Assembly: GCF_003444775.1 (NCBI RefSeq)
Contig: NZ_CP021081.1
Span: 670,001 to 734,000 of the forward strand
DNA from: Deinococcus ficus
Lineage (GTDB): Bacteria > Deinococcota > Deinococci > Deinococcales > Deinococcaceae
Direction: 5' to 3'
Length of the DNA: 64,000 nucleotides
Shown here: positions 1-11,670 of the stretch, one piece after another
Layout: each line of letters starts with the position of its first letter
Position numbering within the stretch: the first letter of the stretch is position 1
Made by a program: the position numbers and the translations under genes
The notes under the pieces: generated by a model
Database searches by the model: none
What the model was told of the DNA's origin: nothing
The model's input: only the letters and a program-made list of their open reading frames with translations

Positions 1-12
1 GTCAGGGGTGGC

Positions 13-885
13 TTACAGCTGGTTGTAGGCCGGGGTGAAGCTGTCGCACTGGTTCGGGTCGGCCGACTTGAAGCCCCGCATGAACCAGTTCACGCGCTGC
101 TGGCTGCTGCCGTGCGTGAACGAGTCCGGCACCACGTACCCCTGCCCCTGCTTCTGCAGGTTGTCATCGCCGATGGCCGCGGCGGTGTTCACGGCCTGCC
201 GCAGGTCCTGCTCGGTCAGGTTCGTCTGCTGCCGGGTGCGGCTGGCCCACACGCCCGCGAAGCAGTCGGCCTGCAGTTCAAGGCGCACGCTGTAGCTGTT
301 CGCCTCGGCCTCGTTGCCGCGCGCCTGGGCGCTGCGCTGCTTGCGTTCCACCTGATCGGCGATGCCTAGTTCGTTCTGTACGTGGTGCCCGATCTCGTGG
401 GCGATCACGTACGAGTACGCCAGGTCCCCGCCGCCGCCCAGACGCCGGTCCATCGTCTGGAAGAAGCTGGTGTCGATGTACACGCCGTTGTCCAGCGGGC
501 AGTAGAAGGGCCCCACGGCGCTGTTTGCGGTGCCGCACCCGCTCTGGGTGGTGCCGGAATACAGCACGGTCTTCGGCGGGGTGTAGGTGCGTCCGGCCTG
601 CTGGAAGACGCTGCTCCACACGTCGTTGTTGCTGCGCGCGATGCGGTCGATGAACTGGTAGTCCTCGTCCTGCTGCCCGGGCGTGGTCGTGCCCTGCGGA
701 CCCGTCTGCTCACCCTGCGTGGGTCCACCGCCCAGCACCGTGCCCGGGTCGATGCCGAGGAACATCAGCACCAGCGTCAGGATCAGACCCCCGATCCCAC
801 CGACCGCCAGTCCGCCGCCGGGCAGGCCACCGCCGCCCCGCCGGTCCAGCACATTGCCACCACCTGGAAGATTCTGCCAATCCAT
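13..885 (-). CDS. Neutral zinc metallopeptidase, YpfJ family
   Basis: A 290-residue protein of the YpfJ/zinc_peptidase family (PF04228). A Gly-rich N-terminus is followed by one hydrophobic membrane segment at about residues 24-44, so the catalytic part is probably on the outer side of the membrane. The zinc motif HEIGHHVQ starts at residue 163 and the third ligand is likely Glu203 in the ELQADC segment, both as expected for the family. Length and layout are typical. The ATG is preceded by GGAGA on the minus strand. The physiological substrate of this family is unknown. It stands alone, with D-Ala-D-Ala ligase about 200 bp upstream on the same strand. Confidence 0.9.
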   Translation of the reverse strand: MDWQNLPGGGNVLDRRGGGGLPGGGLAVGGIGGLILTLVLMFLGIDPGTVLGGGPTQGEQTGPQGTTTPGQQDEDYQFIDRIARSNNDVWSSVFQQAGRTYTPPKTVLYSGTTQSGCGTANSAVGPFYCPLDNGVYIDTSFFQTMDRRLGGGGDLAYSYVIAHEIGHHVQNELGIADQVERKQRSAQARGNEAEANSYSVRLELQADCFAGVWASRTRQQTNLTEQDLRQAVNTAAAIGDDNLQKQGQGYVVPDSFTHGSSQQRVNWFMRGFKSADPNQCDSFTPAYNQL

Positions 886-1069
886 ACCGGTCGTTCTCCT
901 TCACGGCCCGCAGGGACGCGCGAGTGCCGCGCGCCACCCCGCCTTGATGTCAGGGTCGTTCTGCCGCCCTGGCCGCCAGGGCCGGGAGGGTGCCTCATTT
1001 TAGGTGGGGGTTCCGCCGCGCCTGGTGACGCAAACCTTTAGGTTTCCGCGGTCAGAGGCCTGGACTGAA

Positions 1070-1089
1070 AGAGGGACCAGGAGGATCCC

Positions 1090-1091
<2 letters not shown>
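1070..1091 (-). terminator. Weak hairpin at the ddl stop codon
   Basis: On the minus strand GAGGGA and TCCCTC can pair across a 9-nt loop, followed by TTTC. The left arm overlaps the ddl stop codon. The stem is only 6 bp, so this is a tentative terminator. Confidence 0.3.
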
Positions 1092-2113
<1,022 letters not shown>

Positions 2114-2116
2114 CGC

Positions 2117-2122
2117 AGTATG
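2117..2122 (-). promoter_or_regulatory. ddl: -10 element of leaderless ddl
   Basis: CATACT on the minus strand, 7 nt upstream of the GTG start at 2109. The spacing puts transcription initiation at or next to the start codon. No clear -35. Confidence 0.45.
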
Positions 2123-2257
2123 GCACACCCCTCCCGGCCTCCCGCCCGGCAGAAATGCCCTTGTGCACGACCTGAACCGGACCTGCCGGAACCCGGGGGC
2201 ACCGGAGTCTGGATGTCTGGTCCTCCCGGGCCGCCGGGCCCCGAAAAGCCGCGCTGA

Positions 2258-2275
2258 GGGGGGGGCGGTGGGGGG
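2258..2275 (+). other. G-run cluster (8 G and 6 G tracts)
   Basis: Eight G, C, two G, T, six G in the ddl/ABC-transporter intergenic region (2110-2400). It could form a two-tetrad quadruplex, but does not give four separated GGG tracts. The rest of this interval holds only the promoters described. Confidence 0.2.
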
Positions 2276-2314
2276 AAATCTGCGGAACTTCACACACGTG
2301 CATGAGCAGTCGGT

Positions 2315-2320
2315 TATGAT
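2315..2320 (+). promoter_or_regulatory. Candidate -10 for the binding-protein gene
   Basis: TATGAT lies 80 bp upstream of the binding-protein start. The nearest -35 like sequence, TTCACA at 2289-2294, is 20 bp away, which is longer than ideal. Confidence 0.3.
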
Positions 2321-2400
2321 GCGCGCCGTAGTCCAACTCAGTTTCAGGAACCCAGGGGTCAGAACGGCCCCCCGGACCTGCGCATATCCCCAGGAGGAAT

Positions 2401-4122
2401 ATGAAGAAATTTGCTGCCCTCGGCACCCTGCTCATCCTCACCACGGCCCTCGCCGCCGCCCCCAAAGACACCCTGGTCGTCCAGCTGTCCTCCGACATCC
2501 CCACCATGGACCCTGGCGTCACCTACGACACCGCCTCCGGCGAAGTCGTGGAAAACATGTACGAAACCCTGATCACCTACAAGGGCGCCAGCCTGAGCCA
2601 GCTCGAGCCCCTGCTGGCCACCGCCTGGAAGATCAGCAACAACAGCAAGACCTACACCTTCGACCTGCGCAAGAACGTCAAGTTCCACAGCGGCAACACC
2701 ATGACCTGCGCCGACGCCGAGTACAGCTTCGAGCGTAACCTGGTCACCAACAGCGCCGAGTCCGGCAACTGGTTCATCGCCGAGAGCCTGCTGGGCACCG
2801 GCAGCAATGCCAACGACGACAAGACCATCACCTGGGCCCGCATCGACAAGGCCGTCGAGTGCAACAACGCCGGCCAGCTCGTCTTCAACCTGCCGAAAGT
2901 CGACCCCGCCTTCCTGGCGAAGCTCGCCTACGTCGGCCAGAGCGTCGTGGACAGCAAGCACGCCGCCAAGATCGGCGAGTGGAGCGGCAAGGAAGCCGAC
3001 TGGAAGAGCTGGGTGGGCAAGGACCTGACCGCCAGCAAGCTCGCCAGCCAGCCCAGCGGCACCGGCGCGTACAAGCTCGTCCGCAAGGACGCCAACGCCG
3101 CCCTGTTCACCGCGCACGACGCGTACTGGGGCAAGAAGCCGGCCATCAAGAACGTCATCATCCAGAAAGTTCCCGAGCCTGCCGCCCGCTACCAGGCGTT
3201 CCTCCGCGGCGACGCTGACCTGATCGAAGGCACCGGCCGCGCCGGTGACACCGACAGCGTCAAGGGCAAGCCCGGCGTCGTGTGGGTTGAAGGTATCCCC
3301 AACACCAGCGCCAGCGCGTTCTTCATGAACCAGAACATCAAGGCCACCGGCCTGCTCGGCAGCGGCAAGCTGGACGGCAAGGGCATCCCCGCCAACTTCT
3401 TCAGCGACGTGAACGTCCGCCGGGCCTTCAGCTACGCGTTCGACTACGCCGGTTACATCCGCGACGTGCAGGACGGCCAGGGCATGCAGCGCACCGTGCT
3501 GCTCCCCGACACCTTCCCCGGCTACGCCGCGAACGTCAAGAAGTACACCCTGAACACCAACCTGGCCAAGGCGTACTTCCAGAAAGCCTGGGGCGGCCAG
3601 CTCTGGAAGAACGGCTTCGTGCTGACCGCGAACTACCGCGCCGGCAGCAAGGCCGCCCAGACCGCCATGGAAATCCTCAAGAAGAACATCGAGAGCCTGA
3701 ACCCCAAGTTCCGCGTCAACATCCAGTCCAAGCCCTGGAGCGAGATGCTGGAATCCAGCAAGAAGGGCCAGGAAGCCATGATCGTCATCGGCTGGGCGCC
3801 TGACTACGCCGACCCTGACAACTTCATGTACACCTTCTACAGCAGCAATGGGTACTACTCCCCCCGCAGCAACTTCAAGGACGCCAGCGTCGACAAGTGG
3901 CTCGAGCAGGCCCGCAGCACCACCAACACCGCCGAGCGCAACCGCCTGTACGCCCTGGTCGCCAACCGCGCCTACGAGCAGGCCCCCTACATCCTGATGC
4001 CCGCCGGCGTCGGCTACCTCTTCCACCGCGACAACCTGGTGGGCGCGAGCAAGGCAAACTTCAACACCATGATCAGCTTCGCCTTCACGGGGACCTTCTG
4101 GAAGGAACTCAGCAAGAAGTAA
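2401..4122 (+). CDS. ABC transporter substrate-binding protein, peptide/nickel family
   Basis: 573-residue extracytoplasmic solute-binding protein of family 5 (DppA/OppA type, SBP_bac_5). A signal peptide covers about residues 1-19 (MKKFAALG...ALAAA), with no lipobox Cys. The family start follows: [19 protein letters not shown], then the SBP_5 core with [12 protein letters not shown] near the C-terminus. It should deliver oligopeptides or similar ligands to the permeases just downstream. A very strong SD (AGGAGG) lies only 3 nt before the ATG. Codon use is strongly C-ending, as for a highly expressed gene. The exact ligand cannot be read from sequence. Confidence 0.92.
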   Translation: MKKFAALGTLLILTTALAAAPKDTLVVQLSSDIPTMDPGVTYDTASGEVVENMYETLITYKGASLSQLEPLLATAWKISNNSKTYTFDLRKNVKFHSGNTMTCADAEYSFERNLVTNSAESGNWFIAESLLGTGSNANDDKTITWARIDKAVECNNAGQLVFNLPKVDPAFLAKLAYVGQSVVDSKHAAKIGEWSGKEADWKSWVGKDLTASKLASQPSGTGAYKLVRKDANAALFTAHDAYWGKKPAIKNVIIQKVPEPAARYQAFLRGDADLIEGTGRAGDTDSVKGKPGVVWVEGIPNTSASAFFMNQNIKATGLLGSGKLDGKGIPANFFSDVNVRRAFSYAFDYAGYIRDVQDGQGMQRTVLLPDTFPGYAANVKKYTLNTNLAKAYFQKAWGGQLWKNGFVLTANYRAGSKAAQTAMEILKKNIESLNPKFRVNIQSKPWSEMLESSKKGQEAMIVIGWAPDYADPDNFMYTFYSSNGYYSPRSNFKDASVDKWLEQARSTTNTAERNRLYALVANRAYEQAPYILMPAGVGYLFHRDNLVGASKANFNTMISFAFTGTFWKELSKK

Positions 4123-4166
4123 GCGCCCGACTGACCTGCCCCCCTGGGCAGCGTCCGCACTGACCG

Positions 4167-4201
4167 CGGGCGAGGTGACCACTCCGTCACCTCGCCCGTT
4201 T
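4167..4201 (+). terminator. Strong intrinsic terminator after the binding-protein gene
   Basis: A perfect 13-bp stem (4167-4179 with 4186-4198), loop CACTCC, then TTT. It separates the binding-protein gene from the permeases, so binding protein can be made in excess of permease. Confidence 0.75.
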
Positions 4202-4222
4202 CAGGTTCTGCGAACGGGGTTC

Positions 4223-4251
4223 TTAAAGTTCACTCTGAATCCTGCGATACT
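4223..4251 (+). promoter_or_regulatory. Candidate promoter for the permease genes
   Basis: -10 GATACT at 4246-4251 with a weak -35 TTAAAG at 4223-4228 (17-bp spacer). It lies directly after the terminator, about 88 bp upstream of the first permease start. Confidence 0.4.
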
Positions 4252-4339
4252 GTGGGGCGGTTACCCATGATCCTGCACACCGCAACCCGACTGTCATTCC
4301 CTGCCCGGCCGGCCCTCCGGCCGGGCCACAGAGGAACCC

Positions 4340-5362
4340 ATGCTTAATTTCGTCCTCCGGCGACTCATCCAGGTGCCGATCGTCATCGTGGTGCTGTCCA
4401 TGATGGTGGTCGGCATGACCACGATGCTGAGCCCCGACCAGCGCGTCGCGCCGTACATCCGCTCCGAGCAGCAGGCCGCGCAGAAAGACAAGATCATCGA
4501 ACAGCTCGGTTTCAACGACCCCTTCATCGTGCAGTACACCCGCTGGGCGCAGAAGACCCTGTCCGGCGACCTGGGGTACTCCCGCGCGAGCAGCAAGGAC
4601 GTGGTCGCCACCATCAAGGAGCGCCTCCCCGCGACCCTGGAACTCACGCTGGTCACCGCCATCCCGATCATGCTGATCGCCATCTGGCTCGGGACGCTGG
4701 CCGCGCTGCACAAGGACCGCTTCATTGACCAGGTCGTGCGCGTCCTCGCGGTGCTCGGGTACAGCCTGCCCACCTTCGTGCTGGGCATCGTGCTGCTGGC
4801 CATCTTCTACGCGAACCTGAACTGGCTGCCCGGCACCGGGCGCCTCGAAGCCATCAACGAATTCTCCGTCGGGGACCTCAGGCGCTACACCGGCCTGCTC
4901 ACCCTGGACACTGCGCTGAACGGCCGCTGGGACCTGTTCCTCGACGCGATCCGCCACCTGGTGCTGCCCGCCGTGACCCTGATCATCGTGCTGTCGGCCG
5001 ACATCCTGAAGGTCATGCGCAACAACATGCTCGAGGCGCTCACCAGCGACTACGTGCGCACCGCGCGCGCCAAGGGCCTGAGCGACCGGGTCGTGAACAT
5101 GAAGCACGCCCGCCGCAACGCCCTGCTGAGCATCGTGACCCTGGGCGGGTTCCTGATCATCGGCCTGCTCAGCGGGTCCCTGATCACCGAAACCATCTTC
5201 GCGTACCCCGGCGTGGGCCAGTGGGTCGTGGACGCCGCCCGCCAGACCGACCTGGCCGCCGTGCTGGGCTTCGCCATGCTTTCCGCCGTGATCGTCGTGC
5301 TGGTCAGCACCATCGTGGACCTGCTCTACGGCGTGATTGACCCGCGCGTGAGGTTCGACTGA
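4340..5362 (+). CDS. ABC transporter permease, DppB/OppB type
   Basis: 340-residue inner-membrane permease of the BPD_transp_1 family. It begins with the typical first helix [20 protein letters not shown], has a large periplasmic loop, and carries the EAA-type loop (residues about 235-265, [10 protein letters not shown]) that contacts an ATPase. About six membrane helices are visible. It works as a heterodimer with the next permease and receives ligand from the binding protein at 2401. No ATP-binding subunit is encoded beside it. Its stop overlaps the next start by one base (TGATG). Confidence 0.93.
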   Translation: MLNFVLRRLIQVPIVIVVLSMMVVGMTTMLSPDQRVAPYIRSEQQAAQKDKIIEQLGFNDPFIVQYTRWAQKTLSGDLGYSRASSKDVVATIKERLPATLELTLVTAIPIMLIAIWLGTLAALHKDRFIDQVVRVLAVLGYSLPTFVLGIVLLAIFYANLNWLPGTGRLEAINEFSVGDLRRYTGLLTLDTALNGRWDLFLDAIRHLVLPAVTLIIVLSADILKVMRNNMLEALTSDYVRTARAKGLSDRVVNMKHARRNALLSIVTLGGFLIIGLLSGSLITETIFAYPGVGQWVVDAARQTDLAAVLGFAMLSAVIVVLVSTIVDLLYGVIDPRVRFD

Positions 5363-6381
5363 TGACAACGACCGCCGCCCCTGACCGCCTGCGCGGCAAA
5401 TCCCGGTTCCAGCAGTTCTGGGTCAGCCCCGCCATGCGCAAACTGCGCCGCAACCCCCTGGCCATCACCGGCCTGATCATCACCCTGCTGTTCGTGCTGA
5501 TGGCGATCTTCGCGCCGTTCCTCGCCAAACCCAGCGGGGACTGCATGCGCGACCTGAACATCGCCACGCCCAACGAGGTGTTCAAGCCCGGCGTGGCCCT
5601 GCAGGCGATCTTCGCGCCGCCCAAGGCCTGCTACAAGACCGAACGCCTGAGCTTCCAGGCGCAGCCCGGCGCGCCTGACGCCCGCGCGCCCTTCGGCACC
5701 GTGAACGGCTACAACATCTACTACGGCCTGATCTGGGGCGCCCGCACCGCCCTGAAGATGGGCTTCGCGATCGTGGGCATCACCCTGATCGTGGGCATCC
5801 TGGTCGGCGCCATCAGCGGCTACTACGGCGGCTGGGTGGACAACCTGATCCAGCGCTTCATCGACGTGATCTTCGCGCTGCCGCCCCTGATCATGACCGT
5901 GGTCGTCCTGACCATCCTGCGCGCCCGCCTGATGGGCGGCGGCACCGAGTACGACCCGACCTTCCCGATCATCGTGGCGTTCTCCATCACCGGCTGGGCC
6001 GGGTACGCCCGCATCATCCGCGGGGAAGTGCTGCGCACCCGCCAGCTCGAGTACGTGGACGCCGCCCGCGCCCTGGGCGGACGCGACATGCGCCTGATCC
6101 TCAAGCACGTCGTGCCCAACAGCGTGGCCTCCGTGTTCACCATCGCCGTGCTGAACCTGGCCACCGTGCCCCTCGGCATCGCCGCCCTGTCCTTCCTGGG
6201 CCTGGGCTTCGAGAGCGGCTACAGCGAGTGGGGCCAGCTGGTCGACGCCGCCCGCGCCTGGCTGAAGTTCGACTACTGGTACGTGCTGGCCTACCCCGCG
6301 GCCTTCATCATCCTGTTCAGCCTGGCCTTCAACCTGTTCGGCGACGGCCTGCGCGACGCGCTCGACCCCAAGACCCGCTGA
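5362..6381 (+). CDS. ABC transporter permease, DppC/OppC type
   Basis: 339-residue second permease. The N-terminus has the OppC_N domain (about residues 15-60, [14 protein letters not shown]), followed by BPD_transp_1. The EAA loop reads [10 protein letters not shown] at about residues 230-240. Between helix 1 and the core there is a long extracytoplasmic insert (about residues 55-115) with two Cys, which may form a disulfide. Translationally coupled to the upstream permease. A strong hairpin terminator follows. Confidence 0.93.
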   Translation: MTTTAAPDRLRGKSRFQQFWVSPAMRKLRRNPLAITGLIITLLFVLMAIFAPFLAKPSGDCMRDLNIATPNEVFKPGVALQAIFAPPKACYKTERLSFQAQPGAPDARAPFGTVNGYNIYYGLIWGARTALKMGFAIVGITLIVGILVGAISGYYGGWVDNLIQRFIDVIFALPPLIMTVVVLTILRARLMGGGTEYDPTFPIIVAFSITGWAGYARIIRGEVLRTRQLEYVDAARALGGRDMRLILKHVVPNSVASVFTIAVLNLATVPLGIAALSFLGLGFESGYSEWGQLVDAARAWLKFDYWYVLAYPAAFIILFSLAFNLFGDGLRDALDPKTR

Positions 6382-6395
6382 ACCCCGCATCACAG

Positions 6396-6433
6396 GCGGC
6401 CCGCACGAAAGATTCCGTGCGGGCCGCTTCCTT
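6396..6433. terminator. Bidirectional terminator between permease and membrane-protein genes
   Basis: Perfect 12-bp stem GCGGCCCGCACG (6396-6407) with its complement at 6416-6427, 8-nt loop, followed by TTCCTT on the plus strand. It sits between two converging genes. Confidence 0.7.
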
Positions 6434-6439
6434 GGTATC

Positions 6440-6880
6440 TCAGCGCGCGAACCGGTCCAGCCGCGCCTGCCCCCACAGGAAGAACGCCGCAGCCAGAGCG
6501 AACAGCGCCAGCGCCGCCAGCGGCTGCGCCAGCAGCGAGCACCCGAACAGGAACGGCACCGCCGGCGCCGACGCCGCCTGAATGGCCGCGCCCACCTGCG
6601 CCTGCACCGGCGGCAGGTCCGTGGCCCGCGCCGTGCGCCCCGCCAGCCACAGCGCCCCGCCCGCCACCCCGGCCGCCAGCACTGCCAGGCCTAGCACCAC
6701 CGTTACCGGCAGAAGCGCCGGCTGACCCAGCAGGGCGTACGCGGCGCCCAGCACCACGCCCGGCGCGGCCAGCACCCCGAACGCCAGCCGGTACGCCCGC
6801 CCCGCCGCCCGGCGCCGCGCGGCCGGAGAGCCGTCCCGCAGGTCCAGCAGCAGCGGCTCGATCAGGGACCGCCGCGCCAC
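6440..6880 (-). CDS. Small membrane protein of unknown function
   Basis: 146 residues, with about four hydrophobic segments (near residues 30-50, 55-80, 105-125 and 120-138) and a basic N-terminus. I do not recognise the family. The GTG start follows directly on the TGA stop of ygfZ with no spacing, so the two are almost certainly co-transcribed and translationally coupled. Confidence 0.7.
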   Translation of the reverse strand: MARRSLIEPLLLDLRDGSPAARRRAAGRAYRLAFGVLAAPGVVLGAAYALLGQPALLPVTVVLGLAVLAAGVAGGALWLAGRTARATDLPPVQAQVGAAIQAASAPAVPFLFGCSLLAQPLAALALFALAAAFFLWGQARLDRFAR

Positions 6881-7774
6881 TCAGCCGCCCGCCGGGTCCG
6901 GCCGGGCCTGCACGATGGCGGGCCGGCCGGCCACCAGCACCGCCGTGCCCGGCTCGAGCTCCTTGCGCACCCGGGCCACACTGCGGCCCCCCGCGAAGTG
7001 GCCCGCCTGCCCGACCGTCCGGCCGTCCAGGGTCACTTCCGCACCCGCCGGCCAGCCCTCCGGGCCCTCGGCGTCCAGGCGGGCCAGGTGGTAGCGGGTG
7101 TTGCCGCGGGCCTCCAGCCGGGCCATGATCTCCTGCCCCACGTAGCAGCCCTTGCGGTAACTGATCGCCGGAAGGGGCCCGTTCACGTCCAGGCCGATCT
7201 CCTGCGGGAGCGTGCCGGCCAGGGCGTCACGGCTCACGTCCGGCAGGCCCGCCTGCACGCGCCGCTCCTCCAGCGCCTCCAGGGGAGCCTCCCGGCCCCC
7301 CAGCGCGGCCAGGACGGCCGGCTCGTCCGCCAGCAGGAAGTGCAGGTCCAGGCCCGGCGTACCCGTGCGGTTTACCCGTGCGGTCAGCACCGTGCCGCCC
7401 CCCCCGGGCAGGGCGAACGCCTGCACGTCCGCCCCGGCCGGATCCCAGCCGGGCAGGTCCGCCTCCTGCCAGACGTGCACTGTGCCCAGCGTGCCCGTCA
7501 GGTCCTCCAGCTCCACCTGATCAAAGATCCGGTAGCGTTTCAGGCGCGCCAGCAGCGCCGGGGCGTGCCCCGCGTCCAGGTGCACGTAGATGTCGTCCGC
7601 GCGGCGGTACACCCGGGCGAACTGCTCGATCTGCCCGCGCACGTTCAGGAAGGCGCAGGGCACCATCCCCGGCACGGGCGCGCGTTTCAGGTCGCCGGTC
7701 ATCTGGCCGTGTATGAAGTCCACTCGGTCCGCGCCGGTCACGCGCAGGCTGCTGGAAGGAATCCGGGTCCACAT
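6881..7774 (-). CDS. ygfZ: Folate-binding protein YgfZ
   Basis: 297-residue member of the YgfZ/GcvT family, a tetrahydrofolate-dependent factor needed for maintenance of some iron-sulfur enzymes. The diagnostic motif [12 protein letters not shown] is present (conserved Cys about residue 223), with the N-terminal [11 protein letters not shown]. The start is MWTRIPSSS; longer upstream extensions of this frame lack similarity and run across hemA. CATACT 6 nt upstream of the ATG indicates a leaderless start inside the hem cluster. Confidence 0.9.
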   Translation of the reverse strand: MWTRIPSSSLRVTGADRVDFIHGQMTGDLKRAPVPGMVPCAFLNVRGQIEQFARVYRRADDIYVHLDAGHAPALLARLKRYRIFDQVELEDLTGTLGTVHVWQEADLPGWDPAGADVQAFALPGGGGTVLTARVNRTGTPGLDLHFLLADEPAVLAALGGREAPLEALEERRVQAGLPDVSRDALAGTLPQEIGLDVNGPLPAISYRKGCYVGQEIMARLEARGNTRYHLARLDAEGPEGWPAGAEVTLDGRTVGQAGHFAGGRSVARVRKELEPGTAVLVAGRPAIVQARPDPAGG

Positions 7775-7780
7775 GCCGCC

Positions 7781-7786
7781 AGTATG
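7781..7786 (-). promoter_or_regulatory. ygfZ: -10 element of leaderless ygfZ
   Basis: CATACT on the minus strand, 6 nt before the ygfZ ATG at 7774, located between hemA and ygfZ. Confidence 0.5.
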
Positions 7787-7839
7787 CCGTGAGCGCGCGG
7801 GCCGGGCCGTCCCGGGCCTCACCTTCCGGCGAGGTCGGC

Positions 7840-8943
<1,104 letters not shown>

Positions 8944-9050
8944 GCTCGGTCCGCCTGCCTGGACGTCGGGACGCGCCTGACCCCGGTGCGGGGGAGGGGC
9001 CACGGGACGTGCCAGCACTTCATGAAGACAGCATACCCGACCCTGGCGGG

Positions 9051-9860
9051 TCACTCGTCCCGGACCGAACGGTCAGAAAGCTGATCTGGACGGGATTTCG
9101 TCCCCTCAGACGGCACGGCCCCGAACACCGCCTGCGCCAGTTCATGAAGACCCGGGCGCGCCGCCACGACCACCTGCCCGAAACCCAGCGCCCGCGCCAC
9201 CTGCGCCGAGGGCTCGCCCATCACCACCACCGTGCCGCCCACGCCCACCTGAGCCGCCAGCCCCCGCACCGCGCTGCCCGAGGCCAGCACCACCGCGTCC
9301 GCCCGGCGCAGCGCCGCGCACTCGGCCAGCGTCAGGCGGGTGGGCTCCGTGCGGTAGGCCTCTACGCGCCGGTACCCCACGCCCCGCGCCGCCAGCGCCG
9401 CGCCCAGCGCCGGCTCGGACCGCTGCGAGGTCAGGTGCCACACCACCTCGCCGGGCCAGGCGGGCAGCTCGGCACCCAGCACGCTCGCCTCCGCCCGCGA
9501 CGGCTGGAACGCCGGACGCAGCCCCACGGCCTCCAGCACCGCCGCCGTGCCCGCCCCCACCACCGCCAGCCGCAGGGTGCCCGCTCTCGGCCCGGCCCCC
9601 AGGGCGGCCAGCGCCTCCCGCAACGCCCGCGCGCCCTGCGGGCTGGTCACCGCCAGCCACCCCTCGCCGCCCGCCGCCAGCCGCGCCTGCACCACGGCGT
9701 GCCATGCCGCGACGTCCGCAGGGGGCGTGAAGCGGATCAGCGGCACCTCCACCACCTCCACCCCTCCCACGCTCAGCAACTCTGCGAGGTCGCCGTTCGT
9801 GCCGGCCGCCCGCGTGACCGCCACCAGCGGCCGGTCCGGAGGGGAGGGCGCGCGGGACAT
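9051..9860 (-). CDS. hemD: Uroporphyrinogen-III synthase
   Basis: 269-residue protein with the two-lobed HemD pattern: [18 protein letters not shown] at the N-terminus, [16 protein letters not shown] (about residues 75-90), [12 protein letters not shown], and [13 protein letters not shown] in the C-terminal lobe. It closes hydroxymethylbilane to uroporphyrinogen III in the haem pathway. It is directly upstream of hemA and likely co-transcribed. A -10 like TAGGCT lies 6 nt upstream of the ATG. HemD proteins are poorly conserved, and the hemA neighbour supports the call. Confidence 0.88.
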   Translation of the reverse strand: MSRAPSPPDRPLVAVTRAAGTNGDLAELLSVGGVEVVEVPLIRFTPPADVAAWHAVVQARLAAGGEGWLAVTSPQGARALREALAALGAGPRAGTLRLAVVGAGTAAVLEAVGLRPAFQPSRAEASVLGAELPAWPGEVVWHLTSQRSEPALGAALAARGVGYRRVEAYRTEPTRLTLAECAALRRADAVVLASGSAVRGLAAQVGVGGTVVVMGEPSAQVARALGFGQVVVAARPGLHELAQAVFGAVPSEGTKSRPDQLSDRSVRDE

Positions 9861-9866
9861 GCCCCC

Positions 9867-9872
9867 AGCCTA
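9867..9872 (-). promoter_or_regulatory. hemD: -10 element of leaderless hemD
   Basis: TAGGCT on the minus strand, 6 nt before the hemD start. It would drive hemD-hemA as a leaderless transcript. Confidence 0.45.
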
Positions 9873-9992
9873 CCCCGGGCAGGTTGTCCGGTTCTTGGGA
9901 CTCGGCGCGCGGGCGGCGCGCATCCCCGATAATGCACGGACCGCCGTGAGTCCCCGACCCGCCACCCCGATCCCCCCACCCGGACGACCCGC

Positions 9993-10736
9993 ATGAACCA
10001 CGCGTTCGTGGACGCCAGCTGGAACGAACAGCCCGACGGCAGCGGCCTGGGCGGCTGGGGGCTGGTGCTGCTGCGCCCCGGGCACCTGCCGGAACGCTAC
10101 CAGGGGCAGCTGGACTCGACGGACAACAACGCCGCCGAACTGCGCGCCGTGCTGGAAGCCGTGCGGCTTGCGCCGGCCGGGGAGCTGCTGGCCGTGTACA
10201 CCGACAACCAGGCCGTGATCGCCACCCTGGCGCGCGGCCGCGGCCCGGAACTGCTGCAGGACCCCGCCCGCGAGGTGCATGAGGAGGCCGCCGCCCGGCA
10301 GGTGGGGCTGCGCGTGGGGTACGTGCCTCGCACCCGGCGGCACCTGCGGGCCGCGCACGACCTCGCCAACGACGCCCGGCGCGGCACCAGCCCCGCCTCT
10401 CTGGTGTCCGGGGCGGAGGTGCTGATCGAGCAGCGGGCCGGGCAGCACGAGGCCCGGGTCACGCTGCGCCGCAGCAACGGGCAGCGCACCGAACGCGTCA
10501 CCGCGCACGTGCAGGACGATCCCCTGTCGGACATGCCGCCCAGCGCCCGGGCGCTGCTGACTGCCGTGACCCTCGCGCAGCCCGGCGAGACGCTGCACGT
10601 GCGCCGCGCCAGCAAGGTCGCGCAGGCACTGTGGCAGCGGCCCGAACGCGCCCTGCGCCCGGCCGTGCAGGCCGAACTGAATCGCGCCCGCGCCGAGGCG
10701 GACGGCGCGGGCGTGCAGGTCGTGTTCACGGCCTGA
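9993..10736 (+). CDS. RNase HI-like protein with a second, degenerate RNase H-fold half
   Basis: 247 residues. Residues 1-130 match the RNase HI fold, and the four acidic active-site residues can be placed: Asp7, Glu49, Asp71 (YTDN) and Asp126 (HDLAND). It should cut the RNA strand of RNA-DNA hybrids. Residues about 134-247 are an extra domain. Its segment at 184-212 (AVTLAQPGETLHV...) lines up with 48-78 of the first half (AVRLAPAGELLAV...), which suggests a second RNase H-like fold that lost the acidic residues (Asp71 position is Ala205). No strong SD is visible. GATAAT at 9928 is a possible -10. Confidence 0.8.
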   Translation: MNHAFVDASWNEQPDGSGLGGWGLVLLRPGHLPERYQGQLDSTDNNAAELRAVLEAVRLAPAGELLAVYTDNQAVIATLARGRGPELLQDPAREVHEEAAARQVGLRVGYVPRTRRHLRAAHDLANDARRGTSPASLVSGAEVLIEQRAGQHEARVTLRRSNGQRTERVTAHVQDDPLSDMPPSARALLTAVTLAQPGETLHVRRASKVAQALWQRPERALRPAVQAELNRARAEADGAGVQVVFTA

Positions 10737-10739
10737 AGG

Positions 10740-11117
10740 TCAGGGCGTGGGGCTGGGCCGCGCCTCCACCGTCACGCGCTGCTCCTGCCGCAGCCCCCGC
10801 AGGCCCACCTGCGCGGCCGCCGTGACCGGCACGCCGACTGCGTCCGCGGCGTCCTGCGCCACCGTCTGCACGAAGAACTCCATGTCCCGCACCACCGGAT
10901 GCGCGACGAAAGCGTCCATATAAGCGTCCAGGCTGAACAGTTCCAGCAGCTGCGTGCCGGGCCGGTACCGCAGCGTGAGGGTGCTGCCCGGCGCCGGGTT
11001 GTGCGTGGCGGGGCACAGTTCCGGCAGGTGCAGCACGTGCTCCACAACCGTGTCCAGGTCCGGGCGGGCGTTCCCGATGGTCCGCAGCCGCGCGGCCGGG
11101 GTCGGGACCTCAGGCAT
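10740..11117 (-). CDS. Divergent QueF-like protein (preQ0 reductase family)
   Basis: 125 residues that resemble NADPH-dependent preQ0 reductase QueF (T-fold). The thioimide-forming Cys is kept (Cys35 in PELCPATHNP), as is the later Glu80 that aligns with the substrate-binding Glu. The catalytic Asp of the CPxTxxPD motif is Ala42 here, and the family's ESKSLKLY is ELFSLDAY. It may therefore not be an ordinary reductase. It overlaps by 8 bp the upstream gene for a queuosine-precursor transporter, which ties it to 7-deazaguanine salvage. Alternative: a QueF relative with another activity on a nitrile or ester. Confidence 0.65.
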   Translation of the reverse strand: MPEVPTPAARLRTIGNARPDLDTVVEHVLHLPELCPATHNPAPGSTLTLRYRPGTQLLELFSLDAYMDAFVAHPVVRDMEFFVQTVAQDAADAVGVPVTAAAQVGLRGLRQEQRVTVEARPSPTP

Positions 11118-11670
11118 CCGCGGGCCGGGCGCCGGCGCGGCGGGCCCGCAGGGCGAACAGGGCCGCGATGGCGTACTTGGCGATGATGTCCGCGAAGATG
11201 ATCTGCAGGATGTCGCGCGTGCTCATGTCGCCGTAGAAGGCCAGCAGCGTGAAGATCACGCTGTCCAGCGGCACGCTCACCGCGTTGCTGGTCAGCACCC
11301 GAGTCCACCAGCTGCGGTGCAGCAGGCGCTGGTACACGGCCGTGTCGGCCAGCTCGCCCACCAGGATTGCCAGGAAGGACGCGCCGATAAACCGCCAGGG
11401 CGTGTCCAGGTACAGCGCGGCCAGCGTGTTCACCGCCAGCGCCAGCGCGATCGCCAGGTACACGGCGTTCAGGCCGCCCGCCCGGTGAATCCGGTCGCGC
11501 AGCGTGAACACCGCCGCGAAGAAGATGGTGCCCACGCTCAGCAGGCCGAACACCGGCAGCGGAATGAACTGGTTCAGGGTCAGGTTCGCCAGCAGGATGC
11601 TCAGCGCGTACAGGCCGATCAGGGCCAGGGGCAACGGAACGGCAAGGTTCCGCGCGTCGGACTTCAACAT
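11110..11670 (-). CDS. Queuosine precursor transporter, VUT/YhhQ family
   Basis: 186-residue integral membrane protein of the COG1738 (YhhQ, QPTR) family that imports preQ0/preQ1. About six helices are visible. Family hallmarks are ALAVNTLAALYLDTPW, GELADTAVYQRL, the SNAVSVPLDSVIF segment and the C-terminal IIFADIIAKYAIAALFALR. The ATG has GGGAGGT five bases upstream. Its 3' end overlaps the QueF-like gene, so the two form an operon for salvage of a queuosine precursor. No queuosine biosynthesis genes (queC/D/E) are in the window. Confidence 0.85.
   Translation of the reverse strand: MLKSDARNLAVPLPLALIGLYALSILLANLTLNQFIPLPVFGLLSVGTIFFAAVFTLRDRIHRAGGLNAVYLAIALALAVNTLAALYLDTPWRFIGASFLAILVGELADTAVYQRLLHRSWWTRVLTSNAVSVPLDSVIFTLLAFYGDMSTRDILQIIFADIIAKYAIAALFALRARRAGARPADA

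Noticed and set aside
2258..2275. Stable G-quadruplex before the ABC transporter
   Set aside because: The G tracts do not give four separated GGG runs, so a three-tetrad structure is not supported.
2359..4182. 607-codon open frame on the minus strand across the binding-protein gene
   Set aside because: Shadow of a strongly biased gene; no signal, motif or ribosome site.
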